Notes: generated from the sequence alone by a model not told the origin. Counted from the first letter of the stretch, positions 1 to 10,063 are shown. The stretch is 26,216 nt of DNA from Apostichopus californicus (GCA_020650975.1 JAIPMN010001786.1:1-26216), one strand, 5' to 3'. Made by a program: numbers and translations.

Positions 1-1015
1 TATGATGATATCATCACTCTCCTCTTCCTATTTAGGACTATGATGATATCATCACTCTCCCCTCTTATTAATGACTATGATGATATCATCAATCTCCTCT
101 TCCTATTTAAGACTATGATGATATCATCAATCTTCTCTTCCTATTTATGACTATGATGATATCATCAATCTCCTCTTCCTATTTATGACTATGATGATAT
201 CATCAATCTCCTCTTCCTATCTAAGACTATGATGATATTATCAATCTCCTCTTTCTATTTAGGACTGTGATGATATCATCAATCTCCTCTACCTATTTAT
301 GACTATGATGATATCATCAATCTGCTCTTCCTATTTATGACTATTATGATATCATCATTCTCCCCTTCCTATTTAAGACTATGATGATATCACAACTCTC
401 CCCTTTTATTAATGACTATGATGATATCATCAATCTCCTCTACCTATTTATGACTATGATGATATCATCAATCTCCTCTTCCTATTTATGACTATGATGA
501 TATCATCAATCTCCTCTACCTATTTATGACTATGATGATATCATCACTCTCCTCTTCCTATTTAGGACTATGATGATATCATCACTCTCCCCTCTTATTA
601 ATGACTATGATGATATCATCAATCTCCTCTTCCTATTTAGGACTATGATGATATCATCAATCTCCTCTTCCTATTTAGGACTATGATGATATCATCAATC
701 TCCTCTACCTATTTATGACTATGATGATATCATCACTCTCCCCTCTTATTAATGACTATGATGATATCATCAATCTCCTCTTACTAATGACTATGATGAT
801 ATCATCAATCTCCTCTTCCTATTTAGGATTATGATGATATCATCAATCTCCTCTTCCTATTTAGGACTATGATGATATCATCAATCTCCTCTTCCTATTT
901 ATGACTATGATGATATCATCAATCCCCCCTTCCTATTTAAGACTATGATGATATCATCAATCTCCTCTTCCTATTTATGACTATGATGATATCATCTAAC
1001 CCCCCTTCTTATTTA
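1..1015. repeat. 37 bp minisatellite with a 14 bp palindrome in each unit
   Basis: About 27 tandem units of 37 bp, running off the left edge of the window. Nearly every unit contains TGATGATATCATCA, a perfect palindrome, followed by a pyrimidine-rich half (CTCCTCTTCCTATTTA). Variants such as CTCTTATTAATGAC recur several times, so blocks of units have been copied together. The right end degrades into the first intron bases after the 1030-1088 exon donor. Confidence 0.97.
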
Positions 1016-1029
1016 AAAATGAACTTTAC

Positions 1030-1088
1030 CTTGCTAACAGTTGAGATTCCAAAGCTTTCACTTGTGAGTCACGGTCTCTAAGTTCAAG
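1030..1088 (-). CDS. EEA1: EEA1 orthologue, coiled-coil exon, last one inside the window
   Basis: The exon is 59 bases, bounded by TTGTGTTTTCACAG and AG|GTAAAG. In phase 0 it reads LELRDRDSQVKALESQLLA and ends with two bases of a split codon (AG). The peptide is a typical coiled-coil segment, consistent with the run before the Leu/Val-rich block of EEA1, though too generic to prove identity alone. It follows the previous exon in phase. Its donor opens into the 37 bp minisatellite about 15 bases away. The rest of the gene, including the FYVE domain, would lie left of position 1. Confidence 0.78.
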
Positions 1089-1606
1089 CTGTGAAAACAC
1101 AAAATAGTTGATTAAGAATACTGTTTTTCATTGAATAGTTAAGATGAAATAGAGTAATGCTCTTTGAGAAACATATCTGTTATAGCCCTCCAAATAAAAT
1201 CTTTGTGGTTTGATTTTGATCTACAAAAGTGATTTTGCAGATGGTACAATTCTCGTTCAAATCACAATTTAAACAGTTGAGAACTAAATGCATACTTTTT
1301 GGGACACCTTGTTCTTGTGTTGCAAGATCTATTGATTACTAAGTATTTTATTTCCTCAGTTCATATCTTTTATCCTTATTTGATACAGGTATGAAAGTAA
1401 TTTCATAATATGGGTTTGAAAGGCATGGATATTGAACAAGCTCAATCCTGAAGGCAAGCTAAGGTTCTTAATCTCTGCAAATATGGACACCTTAAAAAAA
1501 ACAGTAAACATGTTCATATTGGAATCAGTTATGACTTCTTCAAAGAGTCTACTATTATGTTCTTCAAGAGGATACTTGTTAATGAATGTAAACATTATAA
1601 ACCAAC
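1089..1606. other. Short unique intron
   Basis: This is the 518-base intron between two EEA1 exons. It is AT-rich, with no tandem array and no recognisable element. Two overlapping small open frames on opposite strands lack coding character. Confidence 0.7.
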
Positions 1607-1693
1607 CTGAGTCTGTTGTAGGGTTTCCTGAAAAGATGCTTTTTTACTTTTCTCTTCATCTAACTCAGCCCTCAAATTAGCTAAATCTCCAGC
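1607..1693 (-). CDS. EEA1: EEA1 orthologue, coiled-coil exon (LRAELDEEKSKK)
   Basis: This 87-base exon (29 codons, phase 0 at both ends) lies between CTTTCTTTGTAG and CAG|GTTGGT. It encodes AGDLANLRAELDEEKSKKAS followed by FQETLQQTQ. It continues directly from the QKAAQQ end of the previous exon and matches the EEA1 region with the KSKYDEER-like motif. Heptad hydrophobics are regular and there is no Pro or Gly break after the first residues. No tandem array separates it from the next exon; the 518-base intron to its left is plain unique sequence. Confidence 0.86.
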
Positions 1694-1777
1694 CTACAAA
1701 GAAAGAGAAACAGAACTAGAAAGAAAAGTAGGTATCAACAATGCCAAACTGAAATGGTCAGACCATTCCTGAACATC

Positions 1778-1816
1778 CTTTATGGACCAACATTATATAC
1801 ACACTCAAGCTCACTG
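1778..1816 (+). repeat. Isolated, diverged unit of the 51 bp family
   Basis: TATGGACCAACATTATATAC and the following ACACTCAAGCTCACTG match the main array unit. It is separated from the array by about 200 bases of retrotransposon-like sequence. Confidence 0.8.
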
Positions 1817-2020
1817 TTCAAAACAAGGACTTCACAAGGAAGGGGTGGCCGTTCCAATTAGTTGCGCTGTTGGAGCTAGTTAGTGCATATTTTGTATAGA
1901 CTGCATATAACTGTTGTATATTATCATTGTTCTTTGTATTTTGTATCTTTCATTGTATTGCTCACTGCAGATATGTAATTTCCTTCTGGGATTCAATAAA
2001 GTTGACTTACTTACTTACTC
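1817..2020 (+). mobile_element. Non-LTR retrotransposon 3' end
   Basis: The segment ends TAATTTCCTTCTGGGATTCA, then ATAAAG and a short (TTAC)n tail. This is the typical ending of LINE or LINE-mobilised SINE copies: a conserved 3' stem, AATAAA and a short tandem tail. CTCACT occurs at 1810-1815 and again at 2018-2023 and may be a target-site duplication. The insert splits the 51 bp family into one isolated unit on the left and the expanded array on the right. There is no coding capacity. Confidence 0.6.
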
Positions 2021-3296
2021 ACTATGGACCATCATTCTATATGCACAAATAGCTTACTGCCCTGTACTAACCTATATGGACCAACATTCTATACACACTC
2101 AAGCTTACTTGCCCTGTACCAACCTATATGGACCATCATTCTATACACACTCAAGCTTACTGCCCTGTACTAACCTATATGGACCATCATTCTATACACA
2201 CTCAAGCTTACTGCCCTGTACTTACCTATATGGACCATCATTCTATACTTACTCAAGCTTACTGCCCTGTACTTACCTATATGGACCATCATTTTATACA
2301 CACTCAAGCTTAATGCCATGTACTAACCTATATGGACCAACATTCTATACACACTGATGCTTACTGCCCTGTACTAACCTATATGGACCATCATTCTATA
2401 CACACTGATGCTTACTGCCCTGTACTAACCTATATGGACCAACATTATATACACACTCAAGCTTACTGCCCTGTACTAACCTATATGGACCATCATTCTA
2501 TACACACTCAAGCTTACTGCCCTGTACTAACCTAAATGGACCATCATTCTATACACACTCAAGCTTACTGCCCTGTACTAACCTATATGGACCAACATTC
2601 TATACACACTGATGCTTACTGCCCTGTACTAACCTATATGGACCATCATTCTATACACACTGATGCTTACTGCCCTGTACTAACCTATATGTACCATCAT
2701 TCTATACACACTCAAGCTTACTGCCCTGTATTAACCTATATGGACCAACATTCTATACACACTCAAGCTTATTGCCCTGTACTAACCTATATGGACCATC
2801 ATTCTATACACACTCAAGCTTATTGCCCTGTACTAACCTATATGGACCATCATTCTATACACACTCAAGCTTACTGCCCTGTACTAACCTATATGGACCA
2901 TCATTCTATAAACACTCAAGCTTACTGCCCTGTACTAACCTATATGGACCAACATTCTATAAACACTCAAGCTTACTGCCCTGTACTTACCTATATGGAC
3001 TATCATTCTATACTTACTCAAGCTTACTGCCCTGTACTAACCTATATGGACTATCATTCTATACTTACTCAAGCTTACTGCCCTGTACTAACCTATATGG
3101 ACCATCATTCTATACTTACTCAAGCTTACTGCCCTGTACTAACCTATATGGACCATCATTCTATACTTACTCAAGCTTACTGCCCTGTAGTAACCTATAT
3201 GGACTATCATTCTATACTTACTCAAGCTTACTGCCCTGTACTTACCTATATGGACTATCATTCTATACTTACTCATGCTTACTGCCCTGTACTAAC
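2021..3296. repeat. 51 bp minisatellite abutting the 3297-3403 exon donor
   Basis: About 25 units of 51 bp (ACTGCCCTGTACTAACCTAT, then ATGGACCATCATTCTATACA and CACTCAAGCTT). Because 51 is a multiple of three, long repetitive frames stay open on the plus strand; they are not genes. In transcript sense each unit carries AGGTTAGTACAGGG, the same as the exon donor. Six exon-proximal units (about 2990-3280), and one or two distal ones, have CTTACTCAAGC in place of CACACTCAAGC, creating GTAAGTAT on the minus strand. Confidence 0.97.
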
Positions 3297-3403
3297 CTGT
3301 TGAGCTGCTTTCTGTTCCATGGCATCTTTGAGTTGCTTGTATGCTTTGCTCTTTTCTTTTGAATCAGCTAACTCTTGTCTCAACAATACAACTTCTGATG
3401 TCA
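3297..3403 (-). CDS. EEA1: EEA1 orthologue, coiled-coil exon (YKQLKDAMEQKAAQ)
   Basis: A 107-base exon lies between TTTTTCATTTAG and CAACAG|GTTAGTA. It starts in phase 1 and ends in phase 0. It encodes TSEVVLLRQELADSKEKSKA and then YKQLKDAMEQKAAQQ, matching the EEA1 stretch that ends with KQMKDLFEQKAAQ in vertebrates. The exon is wholly helical and rich in Lys, Glu and Leu. Its donor is the very edge of the 51 bp tandem array: GTTAGTACAGGGC of the donor is repeated in each array unit. The exon-proximal units also contain GTAAGTAT, a stronger donor match than the real one. Confidence 0.88.
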
Positions 3404-3965
3404 CTAAATGAAAAACAACCAATAAATAAATTAGCCATGACACATACTATTAAAGATGATTATGCTTTCTCTCCCTTGTACTGTACACAATAGAGAAAGG
3501 ACTGAAGAAGATAGTAACCCTATCTACCAGTTGTCTGAGTCTGTAAGTATCTTGAATCCATCTTCTTTCAAAAACCAGAAATGCAAATTTTGAATTCCAA
3601 TTTCTGTGTTGTATTAAGATACATCTTTAAGGAATCTGATATATGAAGGTTCCCTTCTAGTAGCTTCTGTCACTAAGAACCCCCACATAGGTAAAATGAT
3701 ACAATGGTATTGCCCTCCATAACTTTGGAGATACTCAGATCATACAACAATAGTTGTGGGTTTATGATCCTTAGCTTTGCTTTGAACTGAAATTATGGTG
3801 GGTCAACCCTCCATTTCCACTTTCTCACTACTTTTAATAAGACCATAAGTATGTACTACACTACGACTGGCAAACAACTTCTACAATGGTGCTTTGATAA
3901 GACTCCAAATGCTAATCAATTCGGTCACACATCCACTCACACAGATTGTCATCAAGGCCTTGAGG
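3404..3965. other. Unique intronic sequence
   Basis: AT-rich intron with no tandem array, no coding exon and no recognisable mobile element. Confidence 0.6.
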
Positions 3966-4266
3966 GTAAGTTTCAAGTCCAGTTTCAAATCTTTGAAGGT
4001 GAGTCCAGGTAAAGTCTCAAGTCAATTCAGTAAAGTCCAAGTCAAGTTTCAAGTCAATTCAGTCAAGTCAAGTCTCAAGCCAATTCAGTCAAGTCCAAGT
4101 CAAGTCTCAAGTCAATTCGGTCAAGTCCAAGTCAAGTCTCAAGTCAATTCAGTCAAGTCCAAGTCAAGTCTCAGTCAAGTCTCAAGTCAAGTCCAAGTCA
4201 AGTCTCGAGTCAATTCAGTCAAGTCTAAGTCAAGGTTCAAGTCAATTTGGTCAAATCTCAAGTCCC
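3966..4266. repeat. AAGTC-based tandem array
   Basis: Dense CAAGTC/CAAGTCTCAAGTCAATTCAG repeats, about 32 bp higher-order units built from a 5 bp AAGTC core. A 129-residue Ser/Lys/Val frame on the plus strand is a by-product. It lies inside the intron between the 3297 and 4545 exons. Confidence 0.93.
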
Positions 4267-4301
4267 AAAATGATATGACTTGAGTTGCCAACACTGTGAA
4301 T

Positions 4302-4500
4302 AACCAGCAGAAATTATTCACACAGTCATTACTGTACAGTACACATGAAGTAAACCAATAGTTCTAAATCACTTGTATCATACCGATTATGTAATGTACC
4401 CTGTATTCTACAAATAACCTACTGTAATACATAGTCTAACCAGCAGAAAATATTTCATACAATTATTATGTAGCATACCAGAAGTTCTTAATCATGCTAT
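4302..4500. repeat. Old two-copy duplication, about 136 bp apart
   Basis: AACCAGCAGAAATTATTCA near 4302 and AACCAGCAGAAAATATTTCA near 4438 start two diverged copies, each continuing to a TAGTTCTAA/GAAGTTCTTAATCA segment. Confidence 0.55.
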
Positions 4501-4544
4501 ATATGTCAGCAGAACTGAAATATAACTGATGCTAAGATACTTAC

Positions 4545-4608
4545 AAAGTGATTTAGTTTCTTCAACTTTCCTTAGCTCATCTTTGTGGTTATCTACGTCA
4601 ACTGAATT
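4545..4608 (-). CDS. EEA1: EEA1 orthologue, coiled-coil exon
   Basis: The exon is 64 bases long, bounded by AAATGCAG and TTT|GTAAGTA. In phase 0 it reads NSVDVDNHKDELRKVEETKSL plus one base. The first part is a non-helical polar linker, matching the position in EEA1 where the coiled coil is briefly interrupted. The second half returns to heptads. The single leftover base plus the first two bases of the 3297-3403 exon make a Leu codon. Sequence match to known EEA1 is weaker here than in the flanking exons; the call rests on splice borders, phase and position. Confidence 0.75.
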
Positions 4609-5700
4609 CTGCATTTAAGAAATAAAGCATTGCAAAGGTACCATGACATTGTGCTTAGTAATTACTACAATAAGAGGCAAGAAAAATTACATAGTAAGGC
4701 AAATTGTGACCACACTGGGAAATGAATTTCCTCAACATACTATTCCCCTTTTTGACCTACACAGAAAGAACCAAGGTTTAGCTACAGTTTTATTTTGCTC
4801 TTTTCAAATTTGAAGAAAGCGAGAAATAACTGATGTAGAGTTCACAAGATACTGATGCAAAACAGAGCTGGACTGTCCACTTGAAAAGCTCTGTAACTAT
4901 TACTTCCATTTAAGCAAGCAGTTTCAAGCAAAGGGCACAGGCTCCCATGTGGCACCTCCTCAGGACCCCTTCCTATCAACACTTCTCAGGGCTACAAATG
5001 CAACACCAAGACTATAACTTATAACAATAGCAACTATTTAGATGCTCCTTAACAGAAGTTGGCTTAATCTTATGTATGAATTGCATAAACCCATACAAAA
5101 AAGACACAACTCACATAAGTATATGTGTACAACCTTTTCCCATGAAATCAGAACATAATGTCAATTTGACAATTATCATTATGTGACACATCAGATCTGT
5201 TTAAATTCTCTGTTCAGCTTCCCCTTCAGAATATTCAATACATCCTCTGCTGACTTTTAATAACTGCTAACTGCAAATAACTTTGACTTCCACTAAACAC
5301 AACAAGCTCTTACACATCAGGCTTTGTATGACACTGGTCCAAGTTTACCTTTCTGAAGAACAGCATCCAGGAAATTCCAGTAGGTAGGGTCACAAGACCA
5401 TGCATTGGTACTTGCAGTAGAATTTCTACTATCATGAAAAACCTTGTTGCATGTGCAAGTGTTATAGTAATGGATGCTTTTAATTGGGATTAAAAATTAA
5501 TATTTTGGGGTACAGTGTTTTGTTTCCAATGTTTAATGAAAATACCTGGTTGGTAACTATGATTATTGAATATATTTGATATGCTAAGACCATAGAACAC
5601 GTGACTGCATTGTGTCTGACAAGGAGCACCACATATAATTTGAAATACTTATTATGTAGGATGGAGCTTATCCAAACATTGTGTAAAGTCTCATCCTTAC
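4609..5700. other. Unique intronic sequence
   Basis: About 1.1 kb of AT-rich intron between two EEA1 exons. No tandem array, no exon-like segment and no mobile-element end was recognised. Confidence 0.6.
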
Positions 5701-5763
5701 ACTTCTCTGACTCTTGTGGTTTTCCAGATCTTTCTTAAGTTCCTCTGTGTACCATTTCTCTTC
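5701..5763 (-). CDS. EEA1: EEA1 orthologue, coiled-coil exon (EEKWYTEELKK)
   Basis: This 63-base exon lies between TTATTTTTGTAG and AGT|GTAAGG and is phase 0 at both ends. It encodes EEKWYTEELKKDLENH followed by KSQRS. The EEKWYxEELKKxLE signature is the most diagnostic piece of the EEA1 N-terminal coiled coil and follows VSLK of the preceding exon without a gap. The last 17 exon bases plus the first donor bases recur inside the dimeric tandem array just upstream in the transcript (5955-6725), so this intron contains many copies of this exon's own 3' border. Confidence 0.88.
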
Positions 5764-5954
5764 CTACAAAAATAAGCATAACAGTGAAAGAAATGATAGG
5801 ATTATTTTTATTTTAGGAATGACAAGGGTAGCTTTAACTGAGGATGATTGTAAGCACAAATTAAGTTTGATTTACTCTACTACTATCAGCCCAGACAGAT
5901 CTTGTATAACACATTTTATTCTTGAAGAAATAACTCTTTTAGTATCTCACCAAA

Positions 5955-6725
5955 GTGTCTGGACTGCACAGACCATTAGGTCCTCAGAAGCAATACATAC
6001 TTACACTTCACTGACTTGTGTAATCCACTTAGCAACGTGGACTACACAGACCATTAGGTCAGCTCCTTAGAAGCAATACATACTTACACTTCTCTGACTC
6101 TTGTAGTCCACTGAGCATCGTGGACTACACAGACCATTAGGTCCTCAGAAGCAATACATACTTACACTTCACTGACTTGTGTAGTCCACTTAGCAACGTG
6201 GACTACACAGACCATTAGGTCAGCTCCTTAGAAGCAATACATACTTACACTTCTCTGACTCTTGTAGTCCACTGAGCATCGTGGACTACACAGACCATTA
6301 GGTCCTCAGAAGCAATACATACTTACACTTCACTGACTTGTGTAGTCCACTTAGCAACGTGGACTACACAGACCATTAGGTCAGCTCCTTAGAAGCAATA
6401 CATACTTACACTTCTCTGACTCTTGTAGTCCACTGAGCATCGTGGACTACACAGACCATTAGGTCAGCTCCTTAGAAGCAATACATACTTACACTTCTAT
6501 GACTCTTGTAGTCCACTGAGCAACGTGGACTACACAGACCATTAGGTCAGCTCCTTAGAAGCAATACATACTTACACTTCTCTGACTCTTGTAGTCCACT
6601 GAGCATCGTGGACTGCACAGACCATTAGGTCCTCAGAAGCAATACATACACTTCACTGACTTGTGTAGTCCACTGAGCAACGTGGACTACACAGTCCATT
6701 AGGTCAGCTCCTCAGCAGCAATACA
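5955..6725. repeat. 161 bp dimeric tandem array with hairpins and copied splice donors
   Basis: Two related monomers (about 78 and 83 bp) alternate in most of the array to give a higher-order unit of about 161 bp; nine monomers are present. Each carries an inverted repeat: GTAGTCCAC..GTGGACTAC, extended to 12 bp arms (TGTGTAGTCCAC) in the shorter type. Next to it is CTTACACTTCTCTGACTCTT, identical to the 3' border plus donor of the EEA1 exon at 5701-5763. In transcript sense each longer monomer therefore presents AGAGAAGT|GTAAGTATG. Confidence 0.93.
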
Positions 6726-6820
6726 AAATTCAACGGAAAAAAAATATGAGCTATCGGCTTCAAATAAGATGTGAGCAAATGCATTACAGATGCTGGCAAG
6801 AACAGATGTGCCACTTTTTT

Positions 6821-8246
6821 CATCATTTTAAAGGGAACTTCTTTCTTTACATGATGTTAAAGGGAACTTCTTTCTTTACATATGTTAAAGAGAACTTCTT
6901 TCTTTACATGATGTTAAAGAGCACTTCTTTCTTTACATGATTTTAAAGAGCACTTCTTTCTTTACATATGTTAAAGAGCACTTCTTTCTTTACATGATGT
7001 TAAAGAGCACTTCTTTCTTTACATGATGTTAAAGAGAACTTCTTTCTTTACATGATGTTAAAGGGAACTTCTTTCTTTACATGATGTTAAAGGGAACTTC
7101 TTTCTTTACATGATGTTAAAGAGCACTTCTTTCTTTACATGATGTTAAAGAGCACTTCTTTCTTTACATGATGTTAAAGAGCACTTCTTTCTTTACATGA
7201 TGTTAAAGGGAACTTCTTTCTTTACATGATGTTAAAGAGCACTAATTTATTTTCATCATGTTAAAGAGCGCTTCTCTCTTTACATGATGTCAAAGAGCAC
7301 ATCATTCTTTACATGATGTTAAAGAGCACATCATTCTTTACATGATGTTAAAGAGCATATCATTCTTTACATGAAGTTAAGAGCACTTCTTTGTTGACAT
7401 GATGTTAAAGAGCATGTCCCTTTTTTAAAATGTTGTTAAAGAGCACTTCTCTCTTTACCTGATGTTAAAGAATGAATATTTGTTTACATCATGTTAAAAG
7501 GCATGTCTTTGTTTACATGATGTTCAGGAGTATTCTTTGTTAACATCTTGTTAAAGGGCACTTCTTTGTTTACATCTTGTTAAAGAGTACTGTTTTGTTT
7601 ACATCATGTTAAAGAGCACTTCTTTTTTTATATGATGTTAAGGAGCACTTCTTTGTTAACATTGTTTAAAGAGCACTTCTTTTTTAACATCATGTTAAAG
7701 AGTACTTTTCTGTTTACATCATGTTAAAGAGCACTTCTTTTTACATGATGTTAAGGAGCACTTCTTTGTTAACATTGTGTTAAGGAGCACTTCTTTGTTA
7801 ACATTGTGTTAAAGAGCGATTCTTTGTTTACATCATGTTAAGGAGTACTTTTTTGTTAACATCATGTTAAAGAGCATGTCTTTGTTTACATCATGTTAAA
7901 GAGCCCTTCTATCTTTACATGATGTTAAGGTACTGCTTTGTTACCTGATGTTAAAGAGCACGTCTTTGTTTACGTGATGTTAAGGAGCTCTTCTATATTT
8001 ACATCATGCTAAGGAGCACTTCTTTGTTAACATCGTGTCAAAGAGCACTTTTTAAAGAGCACTTCTTTGTTTATATGATGTTAAAGAGCACTTATTTGTT
8101 TACATCATGTTAAAGAGCACTTCATTGTTAACATCGTGTTAAAGAGCACTTCTTTATTTTCATGATGTAAAGGAGCACTTCTTAGTTAACATCGTGTTAA
8201 AGAGCACTTCTTTGTTTATATCATGTTAAAGAGCACTTCTTTGTTT
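6821..8246. repeat. 29 bp minisatellite
   Basis: Roughly 49 units of TTAAAGAGCACTTCTTTCTT plus TACATGATG. Units from 6830 to 7240 are nearly identical. From about 7400 rightward they are much more varied (GTTTACATCATG, GTTAACATCGTG, length changes), giving a young and an old half of one array. Confidence 0.95.
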
Positions 8247-8407
8247 AGCTATTAGATTATGGAAGGATACGAAAGCACCATCTATGCCTATTCCCGAGAA
8301 CAGTCTGCAATTTTAGTTTCCTATTAGTGTATATGAGAATACATTCACCAACCTAATGAGTAGCAAAACAATTAAATTCCAACTGAACAGTTTGATTAAA
8401 TACATAC

Positions 8408-8462
8408 CTTCAAAGAAACTTTCAATTCTTCTAATTCTTGTTTCAGTGCAATAAGATCAGGC
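8408..8462 (-). CDS. EEA1: EEA1 orthologue, first coiled-coil exon
   Basis: The exon is 55 bases long, bounded by CTATTCACTAG and AAG|GTATGTA. After one carried-over base it reads PDLIALKQELEELKVSLK. This matches the start of the EEA1 coiled coil, where vertebrate proteins have a closely similar acidic-hydrophobic heptad run just after the finger linker. Leu, Ile and Val fall at regular heptad spacing. The exon joins the microexon in phase 2 and ends in phase 0. It feeds directly into the 5701-5763 exon, as expected for a parallel coiled-coil dimer stalk. Confidence 0.85.
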
Positions 8463-8494
8463 CTAGTGAATAGAAGTCAGGTAAATTACATTTA

Positions 8495-8725
8495 AGGGAC
8501 AGCATAAATGAAAACATTACATTAAGTCTTTTAATACTGACTATAATTAATTTCATTCAAGGACGACATAAATGAAAATAAGACAATAAATCTTTTTATA
8601 TTGACTATAATCAAGTTCATTTAAGTCTTTTAATACTGACTATATAATTAATTTTATTAATGGAACAGCATAAATGGAAACATGACATTAAGTCTTTTAA
8701 TACTGACTATAATCAATTCTTTAAT
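8495..8725. repeat. Degenerate tandem repeat, about 64 bp unit
   Basis: About three to four copies of AGCATAAATGAAAACAT and TTAAGTCTTTTAATACTGAC, followed by TATAATCAATT. It is found just beyond the 8408-8462 exon on its acceptor side. Confidence 0.8.
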
Positions 8726-10004
8726 TCCTGAAAATATACCCCATTGGTATTTTTAATATTTCTGTTTAATTTTTATTTGCAAGGTCCTTCGAAATCTTGT
8801 GTACTAAGGAAATATTCTTTTACTGAAATTAGTTGATCAACCAAAGTTGCTAGAGTAACTAGTCTAGTACACATTTAACTATATGTCAGCTTCTCAAAGG
8901 AAATAAACCAAAAAATGTGAAAAAAGGAACTCATAAAACAATTTCAAACAAATCCATGGAAAGTTTGTGTAGTTAACTTCAGAATGGTAGATTTGGAAGG
9001 AAGATAAAGTGAGGGCGCCCAGAAAGTGAGGGCGCAGTGCTAAAACAGTATATTATCAGTAGACAGGAAAGTGCATATGTTGACTGCGGAGAGAGGAGCA
9101 AAGTTAACTAAACATGTTTACACTGCAATAGAAATTTAACAATGGTGGTGCATTTGATACTTGGGTTTCATGTTGTTATGACATTAACAGCTTTCTATTT
9201 TTTGGCCAGTGTTACCAGCATTAGTGAGGTATGAACTAGAAGATTTACAATCATCCAGAACCTAAACATTTGACATTGAAGGTAATTATCCTGACCTCCT
9301 TCTTTGTTATGTGAAAGTATGACATATCAGAACTCTGGCTAATGTTATCACTAGCACCAACTTTATATTCACCAGGTAATTTTTATCTGAGCAAAACATA
9401 AATCTGCACTTGTGCTATAAATGAGCTGACTAGTACAGGTCAAGCTCATCCCATATTTATGCTTTTCATTACTACCTCAAGTACTACATATGTGTAATAA
9501 CTCCACCACTTTGATTGTTTACAGCATATACAGCACACACGGAATCCCATCCAACTGTTGTAGTATCGGAGCCCACACTGTGAATAGGCTCAGCTAATGC
9601 ACCCCTTCAGTTTCTAGAGGGTTCTGTTGTGGGTTCTTCTTCTGTATGTTGTAATTTGAATGTGCACAGTGTACATAATGCATAAAGACAATCCCATAGT
9701 GGTAAAATCAGAGTCTACAAAGAATGTTGACAGATAGTCTTTCTCCATACTGAAGTGGTTATGTTGATTGTGTGTTAGCATATCACTTGTATGTAATATG
9801 TATGATGTGTGTCGAAAAGGGGAAGGTGTACTATATGACTGTACATAAAAGATTATGCAGGCTGCTCTAAAATCGTTTGACAGGAAAAATTGAAAGTTAC
9901 TAAAATAGCATGGAAATGCCTTCAGGATGTATGAATAGTATCTGCTTGTCCACATTTTCAAACAAGTAAAGGTAGCAGAGTCAATCACACCTTAGAGTAC
10001 ATAC
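8726..10004. other. Unique intronic sequence
   Basis: About 1.3 kb between the coiled-coil exon and the microexon. A 124-codon minus-strand frame at 9614-9988 shows no domain, has unlikely composition and overlaps no splice sites, so I do not count it as a gene. Confidence 0.55.
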
Positions 10005-10008
10005 TAAC

Positions 10009-10028
10009 CGATTCTGTGGGGACTGAGT
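10009..10028 (-). CDS. EEA1: EEA1 orthologue, 20 bp microexon
   Basis: A strong acceptor (TATTTTCTGCTTTTCAG) is followed by 20 bases and a donor CG|GTTAGT. In phase 0 it reads T-Q-S-P-Q-N plus two bases of a codon, completed as Arg or a similar residue by the first base of the next exon. Only this 20-base choice keeps the frame between the finger exon and the 8408-8462 exon. A second, better-looking donor (GTATGT) four bases further on would give 24 bases and break the frame into the next exon. The encoded stretch extends the linker between the finger and the coiled coil. The identification rests on splice sites and frame, because the peptide itself is too short to recognise. Confidence 0.62.
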
Positions 10029-10063
10029 CTGAAAAGCAGAAAATAGAAACATGTAATTAATAC

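Noticed and set aside
1-1015. CRISPR-like regular spacing of palindromes
   Set aside because: The linkers are themselves repeats, not unique spacers, and the host is eukaryotic; this is a minisatellite.
2128-3362. Plus-strand frames of 255 and 196 codons with a 17-residue repeat
   Set aside because: The 51 bp unit is a multiple of three, which keeps frames open by default. They lie in an intron antisense to EEA1.
3894-4283. 129-codon Ser/Lys/Val frame
   Set aside because: By-product of the AAGTC tandem repeat.
5714-6070. 118-codon plus-strand frame
   Set aside because: It overlaps a well-supported minus-strand exon and runs into the dimeric array.
9614-9988. 124-codon minus-strand frame
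   Set aside because: No domain or heptad pattern and no in-phase splice borders; probably a chance frame in an intron.
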